Source of the DNA: Dryocosmus kuriphilus
Taxonomy: Eukaryota; Arthropoda; Insecta; Hymenoptera; Cynipidae
DNA: 64,000 nucleotides
Direction of reading: 5' to 3'
Assembly: GCA_038277395.1 (NCBI GenBank)
Contig: CM076193.1
Coordinates: forward strand, 83,839,583 to 83,903,582
In this document: piece by piece, positions 55,210-64,000 of the stretch
How the letters are laid out: each line of letters begins with the position of its first letter
Position numbering within the stretch: the first letter of the stretch is position 1
Made by a program: the position numbers and the translations under genes
Notes under the pieces: generated by a model
What the model was told of the DNA's origin: nothing
Database searches by the model: none
The model's input: only the letters and a program-made list of their open reading frames with translations

Positions 55210-55640
55210 TTGCGCCGTGTGATTTTAAATTTCCTCTATTTTTGTGTCATAATGAATTGCATCATTTTCATCAAATTTCCAAACAGAACTTTAACTACTG
55301 TTCCTAAAATCCGAATGGTGCCCGTTTTCTGAGACTATTGTTGGGACTACTTGACAATAGTTCATTGAGTTGCTCCTCAAATTCACTTAATTTGCTGCTC
55401 GTATGTTCCGGGCTTTGACTTCATCCGTATTGAAACATTTTTGTCCTAATTGGTTGCAGAATCTCCGTAGGATGTTGAAATTTCTGATGACGATGTCTTA
55501 TTGCAATCTCCATTGTTTGAGATTGACGAATGATACCATTTTTCAAATTGTATCGTTTGTTTTTAATTCTCTCATGTATTCACAGAATAAACCTGAACTC
55601 TACCGTAACTCCAATACTTCGACAGTGTTATCTGTTGCCA

Positions 55641-56612
55641 TTATTCCTCCCACTCTGTAAGATAGACTGGTTTTATTTTATCTATGTGGACATCATGAAG
55701 TAATGAAGGGTCAATACGTATTCTAACATTAGTTTTGTCTTTTATTGCTATGATTTCATAGGGTCCTACGTTTTCGTCATCGAATTTACCACTTTTAACT
55801 TCTTTTTGTAAGCGAAGCTTTTGACCTACAAAAAATTTTCTTGGTCGCACTTTTCTGTCGTAAATTTCTTTACTTTTGTGTTTAGCTTTGCTTTGATTCA
55901 ATGCAGCTATTATTCTGCTATCTAAAAGTTTGCTACATAATTCATGCATGTAATTAGTGTATGTTATAATTTTTTTACTTTCAATAATGCCTGATGGGAG
56001 ATACGCACGCCTGAAAAAAATTAGTTGCGTGGGTGATATGTAGTGGATGTGATCTGCTTTATTCCAAAAACCTTCGTTAATTCCGTCATCAGTTTAATTA
56101 GAAAATTTTTACCTTGATCAGTTAAAAAGGCTCTAGGTGTAACAAATTCGCAAATTAAGTTCACAACAATTTCTCTAGAGATTCGTTTAGCTGATGTGTC
56201 TGTGAGTGCTTCTTTAGCATTGTGGGCATCGTTTAATGACTTCGTGTATATCTGACAACATGTTAGACCAATAAAAGTCTTGTAACAGGCAAAGCTAGGT
56301 TTTGATGATCCCTTTGTGTCCTGATGCTGTCGACGCGTGATACTTTTTGATAATATCACGTCTTTTGTCCGCCAAAGGTGTATAAGACTTTCGTCACATA
56401 AGGTGATTGATACTTGCGTGTTTTGAAACATTTTAGGGACTAATAATTCTTTTAATAGATTCCCATTGCATTATAGTCTGTAGATCATGATCGCGAGACA
56501 TTCTAAACGATTTTATGTTGCATTTTGCTATCAGTTCTTTTAATCGCTTAATACATTCTTGTATTACCTTCGTATCCGGGATATCCTTCGCGGATTTTTT
56601 AGTCGTTAGAGC

Positions 56613-56667
<55 letters not shown>

Positions 56668-59600
56668 ACTTAAAAATACGTAGTTTCCCCACACATGCTT
56701 TTTGTTTGTTTTAAAGTTTCTTCTGATAACATACGTCTTTCTATTAAGGTACGGACTACATATGTTTGTATTTGTATCATTATTTTCAGTAAAAAAAAGG
56801 CAATGTTATCTGTTCTAGTAATAAGGTTTTCTTTGCATATAATTAATTTTGCTAATGCCTTGTCCTTACAACGCTCGGATTTTGTTAATCTTTTCCTGTT
56901 GCCATTTTTCGTTATCGTTTTACAGGCCAACTGATGATTGTTGTGATAATCTGGAGCTGGTGGCGGTCTTTCTTCTGTTGGATATGCCTCTGCTTTTGGT
57001 CTTTGGACTGAAGGTCCTACTGCTTTGGATTTCTCAGATTTTTGTCACAGATTTTCTAGAAATTCGTCAGTTTCATCTCTGATCTCTGTCTGCTTCTGTT
57101 CTGCGATGGGTATTCTTTCATTGTTTTCACTTCGGATCAACTTCTCGTTCATTGTCGTTTTCGTTTTTTTCTTATTAAATTCTATGCTTGATTATTTGGT
57201 TGATTTCTAGGTGAATTCCTTATATAATATTTCTTTGCGACGTTTTCCAGATTGGTCGGCCGTTCTTATTAGTGGTTCCGCATCGCTCTGTACTCCTTGC
57301 TTTATATTTGTTGATTTCCCTGGCAAACTATCACGAGGTTCTTCCACAGCATCTTCAACAATATGCAATTGTTTTTCTAACGTATTTCCACCTCTTTGTA
57401 CTTCCTTCTGAATTTCTACTTCTTTTTCTATCCCTGCTTCTCCTCCTTCTTCTTTTTCCCTACGGTTGCTCTTTGGGATGTTTCTAGATAAATCTATTCT
57501 TCGAGGAGTTGCTAAAGGATTGTCATCCTTTTCTTCGTCCGCTGATGAAATCGGGGTGATTTCTGTTTCTGAGATGCTTTCCCATTCCACTGAAGATTCT
57601 TCTGAAACCAAAGTTTCCCTGGTGGTTTTTTTACTTGGGATCTTCCTTTTTCAGCTTATTTCTTCGGATTTTGTTTGTACTGGACTCTTTCGAGGGCGGC
57701 CTCTTTTTCGTTTAGTTTGTATTCTAATCTTTTCCTGGTTTTGAGATTTCGTTGGTCTACCTCTTTTTCTTTTCGCTGGAAATTCAGTCTATTTCTGGGC
57801 AACTAATTTTTTAGGCCTTGGATTTTCAGTGGATTCGTCTTCCAGAGACGAAGTCTTGTATTCAACTGGTGGAATTCTTTGGTCTTCTTTTTCGCCTGCC
57901 ATTGTGGTGAATCAGATTCCGACACTCTGTTTCGCTTTTTCGACTCTTGGTTTATTACTCGTGGTGTTAGTGCTAACATTTCGGAAACTTCTTTTTTGAC
58001 TGGATTACGTGACAGGGCGTCCACATTCACACTATATTTTCCGGGCTTGTATTTTATTTGGTATTCGTAATCGTCGAGCTTAAAACTCCACTTTGCGAGT
58101 CTGGTTGCGTTGTGATATATTGTTTTCAAGTATTCTAAATGTTAGTGATCTGTGGTGATGATAAAATTTCGTCCATATAAATACGCACGGCAATGCTTAA
58201 CTCCTCAAGCTATTTCCGCGCATCACATTTCAGTAGTTGAGTATCGTGTTTCTCGAGGTTCTAAAAGTCGAGATGCGAAAGAAACTGGTAGATCTTTACC
58301 AATTTCGCGTTGACTAAGCATGGCGCCTATGGCAAAGTTTGACGCGTCAGTGGTTAATATGAATGGTTTTTCGAAGTCTGGTAATTGAAGAATAGGCTCT
58401 TCGCAAAGTTTTTGTTTTAGGACATCAAAAGCTTGTTCGCATTGCTCTGTCTATTCAAACCGAACACTTGGCTTTGTTAAATCTGAGTGGTCTCGTAATT
58501 TTTGAAAAATTTCGAATAAATATGCGGTAATAACCTGCCAGTCACGAAAATTGGCAAACGTGTTTAATCGTCTTGGGAACTGGAAAGCTTCTTACTATGT
58601 GTATTTTCTCGGGATTCGGACGAATTTCTTAGTTAATTATGATGTGTCCCAAATATAAACTCTCTTTTCAGGAAAAACCATTTTTGCGGTTGCAATTTCA
58701 AGTTTGCGCTTTGTAGACGACTCATAAGACGATGAAATTTGTTGTCATGCTCTTACAAATTTTTAGCATAGATTATAATGTCGTCCATGTATACGAACAT
58801 TTCTATACCTTGAAGCCCAGTCAAAACAACATCAATCAAGCGCTGAAAAGTGGCAGGGCCTCCTTTTAAAACAAATGGCATGCGATTGTATTCAAAATGA
58901 CCAAAAGGTGTCGAAAAAGCTGTTTTGGGCCTGCCTAAGTGATCCATTAGAATTTGATGAAATCCCATAGCCAGTTTAAGAACTGAAAAATAATTTTCTT
59001 CTCCCAACTGGTCAAGTAAATCAAGTACATTTGGCAATGGGTACGCATCGCCTGCTGTTTTTTCATTTAGGGCTCTAAAGTCTGCTACCAATCTCCAACG
59101 CTTGTTACCTCTTGGATCTGGTTTCTTCGCAATTCGTAGTATTAGTGAGCTGTAAGGGGAAGAGGATGACCGAATAATTTCATCCTCGTGTAACTGTTTA
59201 ATTTGTCTTTGAAGTTCCTCCTTGAAGCTATGGGGTTACCTGTATGGCTGTTTGTGTACCGGTTTATCGTCCACCGTCGAAATCCTATGATGGACTGCGT
59301 TGGTGTACGATAATTTGTCATCAAGCAGATAATAGGAGTGGGTATATGATTCGTTTAGTTTTAAAACATACGATTTTTCGCCTTTGTCTAAATTTTCTAT
59401 AGGCAAAAGCGCTTCTAGAATTTGCAATCTTTTTTGTGCTTCGGAAGGAAGCTCATTTCTAAGGTAAAATAGCTTTTTGTGGGAGACATCATCGTTGTCC
59501 AAAGCTTCTTTGTCAAATAGGATTGCATCTGTAAGTCCGCTGGTACAATTTTTTTAAATGGTGTTATTAATTTGATGGTTTCGCTGGTAACATTAAGCAC

Positions 59601-60040
59601 AGGTCGCCAAGTAAAATTCCTGGACCTGCATCTAACTCAGGAAGGAATCCTTCCGTGAGTGAGGTATCTTCGACTCTCACGAAAATTATTTTCTTTGAAA
59701 GTGGTGGTAAGGTCAAATAACTCTTCGTTATGAAATGGAAAAGTCTGATTACACAATTTCAAACATTGGGATTCGTAGCAAATTTTCGCTCGCTGTTGCC
59801 AGAAAAAGGGATTATCTAAAATCCCCATTTCTTTTACGGAAATTAATTGGGAAACACTTGAAATTTAATATAAATGTCCTTGCATTTTATACTTATTTGA
59901 TCTTCTAAAAAAATCAAACCTGGAGTTACGCCGTTTATTTCAAATAGAACTAGTTTGTCAATACAGATCTATTCCTGTAATGCTTGTCGTTTTATGACGT
60001 TTATTTCAGTTCCTGTATCGAGAATAAATTATAAGTTTTC
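55641..60040 (-). pseudogene. Gypsy pol (protease, RT, RNase H, integrase), broken
   Basis: Protease active site ILDTGTEINVIK near 60030. RT palm 59091-58753 with LAMGFHQI and YMDDIIIYA near 58780. The RNase H end (YKPGKYSVNVDALSRNP) lies near 58040-57990. A charged linker holds two AT-hook-like motifs (57776-57689), followed by an acidic stretch (57611-57207). The integrase catalytic region is damaged (57.0-55.98 kb). The integrase C-terminus (55949-55641) has the GPYEI block of the GPY/F module. Frameshifts and stops occur throughout, and a (TA)n run at 56617-56664 interrupts the integrase side. Confidence 0.85.
56617..56664. repeat. (TA)n microsatellite inside gypsy pol
   Basis: About 48 bases of pure TA between recognisable integrase pieces. 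Confidence 0.95.
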
Positions 60041-60049
60041 TGAGAAAAA

Positions 60050-61630
60050 TTGTTCGCTCTTTAGTAATATTGTGGGAGTATTAGCCTGAGTACTTAGTTG
60101 TATTAATGCTCGCTTTCTAAGTTCAGTTTCGCCGTGGCACGTCTTAACATTGTTTCGCTACTCACCTGCGCATCCATTTGGCGAATCGCTTGCGTGTTTA
60201 AATTTTGTGAATCTGGGGAGGATTTGTTTTCCTTAGATACGCGATGTTCAAAAGGATTTGTAAGGAAGGGTTGCACGCATGCGAGTCACTAAGCTTATGG
60301 TAGTAGTTATTCTCACTGCTAATCAGATAATTTTGGTTATAATTTTGTTTATAGTTTAACTGGTGGTTTGTTTCAGGATTCTGTTCGTAAGTTTGTTGGA
60401 AGTTTGATTGAAAATTAGGTTGAAAATTTGGTTGAAAATTTTCTTGGAAGATTGGTTGAAAATTTGGTTGAAGGTTTAATTCAAATTCTGTCCGGTAACG
60501 TGATTGGTGATTCTGTTTATAAGTTTTCGGAGGGTATCTCGAATCATTAATTGAATTTTGAGTGTTTTGTTGATGTGGGTAATAATTTTGAAAATTTTGT
60601 TGTTGATTGCTGTTTTTGGTTGTACCAACCATCGCATCGACTTTGTATTGGTTGAAAGCGTTCTCTGCTTGGACTACGGTTTCTTGAGTCGTAGAGATTT
60701 GGGGAATTTGATTGATTTCTATACCTATTTTTCCCCCTATTGTTTTGCCGATTTTCTTTAATTCTTTTAAATGATCTACATTCGTTTAAATTATGGGTAT
60801 TGCTATCGCAAAGATTACAAAATTTTGAATTACTATTTCTAGATGGGTTTCCCTTGACTTACTCGTGAATTTTGACTATCGCGGGAATTACTTCTGGTTT
60901 TACTACCTTTGTTTTGATTGAATATATTTGACTGACCTTCAGAGTTGTCAAAAACTGTGCTAAATGGGTTAGAGTAATGAACTTTTGCAACTGATTTTGA
61001 ATGTTCTGTACTATCGGACCTGCTATTGCCGCTTCTGAGTCTGTCCTCATATTGGAGATCAATTTTGTGCCTGTTCTACCTCAATTGCTATGTCAATTGC
61101 ATCTTTTAGAGTTTTCGGCTCGCCGGTTACTACTTGAATTCGAATGTTTCTTCAAAGACCATTAAAGAATTGCTTTAATGCACATTTTTAAAAAATTTCT
61201 ATTAGGACTTTTGCATTTGGAGAAATGTTCTCAATCTGTTCTGGAGGATTACTCTCTTTTACTGCCTCAATATATTGTGACACGACTGTTTGCATCTTAC
61301 TTGCACAGTCAATTATTCTTTCATCCTCACTCTGAAAGGCTGGACTGATTTCACTTGACCAAAAGGCTTCTGTTTTAGGGGTACGAAATGTGCGCTTGAC
61401 ATCATTTTCAAAATCACTGTAAGTAGTGTAGGAATCTAAACGCGACGATAGTATTTTCCGTGATTTTCCGGTTAATTTGGTGAAAATCAGATCTAAAAAG
61501 TCTAATGTAAAGGTGCCTCTTCATTTTTCACTTGCCCTTTTACATCCGCGAATAAAAGCGTTACCGTTTTCGGAATCTGCATCAAAAGTTGACACTTGAA
61601 ATTAAATTTCCTTCACAGAGAGAGCTTGTG
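60050..61630 (-). pseudogene. Gypsy gag remnant with Asn/Gln-rich repeats
   Basis: The 61.6-60.85 kb part, interrupted by stops, resembles insect gypsy Gag (segments such as KTLKDAIDIAIEVEQ near 61090). It is followed by a 144-codon open frame (60632-60198) that is about one third Asn plus Gln. That frame repeats NFQPNFQ-like units at least six times. A conventional zinc knuckle was not seen. Confidence 0.6.
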
Positions 61631-61927
61631 TCATGATCGTGTTTGGTTCCAAACTTTTACTAACACTTGTTTTTTCTAAATCTAGTGGAGTGAGCTAAAA
61701 ATCAATGTAACCGAAAGAAATGTTCTATAATATTCTATCCTGATTCTTTTGCGCAGAAATTTCCTTCTCACTATTTATTTTTTCTTCGTTTTTTTTTTAC
61801 TGCTGTAATATTTTTTTCGTATTCCGAATACGGCGATGAACGTCTACTTCCTCGTGTAGACCGTTTCAAAGTTTCCCGTGGGGACTCAATTTTTTATTGC
61901 AAAAATATATATATATATAGAGATATA
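61631..61927. other. AT-rich junction between gypsy and mariner
   Basis: Holds the presumed 5' leader of the gypsy element and a short (AT)n at ~61907-61919. No LTR edge or primer site was recognised. Confidence 0.3.
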
Positions 61928-62896
61928 CAGGGTGTCCCAGAACTCAACGTACATATTTTACATACAAATTCCATATAAAAAATTGAGTCGAAAATTCTAA
62001 TACAAAAAAATTATCAGGAGCATAATTAACGATTTATTAACAATTAAAGATGGGCAATCAGAAAATCGGAGTCGTTGGGTGAGAATACATGTGCTATTGG
62101 CGAGAGTGTGAGGTTCCAACTTTAGTGCATGTAATTTCCCCCTCGCTCCGGTCTGCTGGATGGTTTGCAATTGTGAAGTATGCCTCGGCGGCTGTAACTG
62201 CAACTTCACACTGAATCTTTGCGATGAGATACAAAATTATACAATTATTTTTCCAGCTCATTTAATAACAACTCCATTAACATCTGCACATACATATATT
62301 GGAAGTGTGTGTGTGGTTACTTGAAAGTGTGATTTTTGTTAAATGTTTTGTGGGCAGTTCCTTTTTCGTTTTCTTTTTTTTTTTTTTATTAAAACTGTGA
62401 CCAATGCCTCGATATTCTATAGAAGAATGTTGCGATATGTACTTGGTGTACGGAGCTGGCGACAGAAACAACCAATCATCTGCTGAGGAGTAGGCTCTAA
62501 GGTATCCTGATCGAAGACATCCGTCTTTCCATGCGTTTCTTCGATTGGATACAACACTGACAGAAACAGGGCACATGCACAACAATCGCAGAGAAGTTGG
62601 TGGTCGAGCTCATAATGTTCGCGTCGATGATCGCGTCATTGAGCATTTTCATCAAGACCCGAATACTCGATGGATTCTCTGTAACGAGGGAGCATGAACG
62701 TACATTCTTTGTACCGACGAATCACTTTTTGCTCGTGAAGGCATATTTAATGTTCATAATGAACACTACTGGGACACGGAAAATTCCGAAGTCTTCCGAA
62801 AAAAAGGTTTCCAAAAAAGATTCAGGGTTAAAGTCTGGGCTGGATTGATCGGGGGACAGATTGATTGGACCCCACATTCTCCAAGGGACCCTAAAT

Positions 62897-63865
62897 GTAA
62901 GATAGTTTTTTGAAATTTCATTTGAAAAAACAGGATTGAGGGTTAATTCTCTGTTTTCCCTTTTCACCTATTTTTCCCTGTTATCCCTGTATTATTTTTT
63001 AAATTCTTTATTATCCCTTTTATTCCATAATTTTATTTCTTTTCCTTTCTTATTTCAAAATTCAGATTCATTGTTTAATAATTATTATAAGCCATGATTG
63101 TATACAGAAAAAACGCAAATATAAATTACTATTTCATTACCTCAAACTTTCAAAGTTAAAAGCAAATACACTTAAGATTTCAGTTTTGTCTAATTTTTCC
63201 ATTAACTTTTATTCATTCTACTTGTATTTTTAAAAGAAACAATTCCCGATTTTTAAACAAAATGTCCTCCTTCCTTTACAAAAAATATCATATTTCACCT
63301 AAACTTTGAAATGATGAAGCGCTAGATCAACACCACGTATTTAACCATTTTCGAATATTGTAAACGAACGAAACCGATATGTTAGAGACTTTGTAAGGGG
63401 CTTGAATTAATGCTCAAACCTTGTACTTAAAGCCAAAAATAATAAATATTATGTAAAAAATATATTTTAAGTGCTGTTTTAATTTTTCGGAAATTATGCT
63501 CGCACCCATGAATTTACATGACCTACGAATGTACGGGTGGGAGCATGATTTCCGAAAAACGAAAACAGCACTTCAAATAAATTGTTCCAACAATGTTTAT
63601 TCTTTCTGGATTAAATTAAAAGACTTGAGCATTAAAGTCTTTAACACGTCGAGTTCGTTCGCTGCGAATTTTTGAAAGTGGTAAAGAACTTTGAATAAAA
63701 ACATTTGTTCACCTGAGTATTGAGAACTTGAAGCAAACTGAAATACACATTAAATTTACCCAAATAATTTTAACTTAGGAGAAAGAAGCCTCATTAATTC
63801 GACTTCTGTCATATTCTAAGATATTCATTTCACTGATTATTTTTTAACAGTACTACATTTATAGG
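62897..63865 (+). other. Intron-like insertion in the mariner gene
   Basis: Donor AAT|GTAAG and acceptor TTTATAG|GGC; removal joins codons for N and G in phase 0. The interior is AT-rich and non-coding, with a 105-base palindrome. It could be a true intron or an insertion that happens to end in splice-like bases. Confidence 0.55.
63469..63573. repeat. Palindrome with ~40-bp arms
   Basis: AAGTGCTGTTTTAATTTTTC at the left pairs with GAAAAACGAAAACAGCACTT at the right. Pairing continues through GGAAATTATGCTCGCACCC and its complement. The loop is ~25 bases. A solo MITE or terminal pair. Confidence 0.85.
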
Positions 63866-64000
63866 GCGAAGATTATCTTCAATTCCTGCAAGAAACTTTG
63901 CCAGACTTGTTGGATGATGTGCCTCTGAACATGATCAGAAACATGATCTACCAACATGATGGCGCTCCGCCTCACCGATGCGGACCCGTTGTCGTTCATC

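Larger units (their letters stand above)
54224..61630 (-). mobile_element. Errantivirus-like Ty3/gypsy element with env remnant
   Basis: On the - strand, in order: Gag remnants (61.6-60.1 kb), protease (~60.0 kb), RT (59.2-58.7 kb), RNase H (58.5-57.8 kb), linker (57.8-57.2 kb), integrase (57.0-55.6 kb) and an env-like frame (55.2-54.2 kb). The presence of env downstream of pol marks the insect endogenous retrovirus (gypsy/errantivirus) type. Stops and frameshifts are frequent in all genes. LTRs were not delimited. Confidence 0.85.
61928..64000 (+). mobile_element. Mariner-type (IS630/Tc1) element, 3' end outside window
   Basis: Begins CAGGGTGTCCCAGAACTC right after TA (61926-61927), a typical start for this insect mariner group, and contains a + strand transposase. 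The right terminus lies beyond the window. Confidence 0.8.
62404..64000 (+). pseudogene. Mariner-type transposase (DUF4817 + DDE_3), interrupted
   Basis: ATG at 62404 opens an N-terminal helix-turn-helix (YSIEECCDMYLVYG). In-frame TAG at 62491-62493. The DDE_3 core shows a CTDESLF block with the first aspartate near 62720, FNVHNEHYW, KVWAGLIGG, and, after a one-base insertion near 62858, a strand ending in TLN at 62896. The next codons (GEDYLQFLQETLPDLL) resume at 63866, and QHDGAPPH (second aspartate) is near 63955. Between them lies a 969-base segment with GTAAG at its start and TTTATAG at its end. The protein runs off the right edge. It cuts and pastes DNA at TA sites when active. Confidence 0.8.

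Noticed and set aside
56695..57744. Overlapping + strand hydrophobic open frames
   Set aside because: They are antisense to gypsy pol; Leu/Phe richness arises from the Glu/Lys-rich sense strand.
62277..62967. - strand open frames over the mariner gene
   Set aside because: Antisense shadows of the + strand transposase.

Overview
The window looks like a transposon-dense stretch of an insect nuclear genome. The DNA is AT-rich, genes carry short GT-AG introns, there is a 500-base assembly gap, and nearly every recognisable protein is a mobile-element protein. The element mix (Ty1/copia, Ty3/gypsy with an envelope-like gene, a Jockey/CR1-like LINE, hAT, ISL2EU/Harbinger, mariner, many foldback elements and MITEs) fits an arthropod. 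I could not fix the order from sequence alone. No confidently identifiable host gene was found; one weak set of candidate exons lies at 43.5-44.9 kb. Most coding regions are decayed by frameshifts, stops, deletions or nested insertions.

Layout. 0-1 kb: the broken 3' half of an arthropod transposon-type gene. 1.1-2.0 kb: a long palindrome. 4.7-5.3 kb: five spaced copies of a ~40-base repeat. 6.0-11.9 kb: an ISL2EU-type DNA transposon with two convergent genes, a THAP + DDE_4 transposase (+ strand) and a SWIM + YqaJ nuclease (- strand). It carries a tandem exon duplication and an inserted MITE. 12.97-13.47 kb: gap. 14.4-16.3 kb: a second unclassified transposon-type pseudogene. 20.3-25.1 kb: a - strand LINE with an intact ORF1 and a broken ORF2. 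26.4-32.2 kb: a hAT gene split by a solo-LTR-like insertion and by a complete copia element that has both LTRs and a perfect 5-bp target duplication. 32.5-34.45 kb: a second, ZBED5/Charlie-like hAT on the + strand, with an 81-base G-tract near its 3' end. 34.5-41.2 kb: a Ty3/gypsy element whose RT-thumb/RNase H segment is inverted. 41.2-46.6 kb: small repeats, candidate exons and a 1.4-kb foldback element. 46.68-50.53 kb: a 3.9-kb DNA transposon with ~400-bp terminal inverted repeats and an almost intact spliced transposase of a family I cannot name. 50.87-52.73 kb: a foldback element with Tc1-like ends and a nested MITE, bounded by (TA)n. 54.2-61.6 kb: an errantivirus-like gypsy with gag, pol and env remnants. 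61.9 kb to the end: a mariner-type transposase interrupted by a 969-base GT-AG intron-like segment.

Most interesting items: (1) the long-TIR transposon at 46.7-50.5 kb; (2) the two-gene ISL2EU element with exon duplication and a substituted catalytic glutamate; (3) the in-place inversion inside the first gypsy element; (4) the three-layer nesting at 26-32 kb; (5) the intron-like segment in the mariner gene; (6) two AT-hook motifs in a gypsy pol linker.
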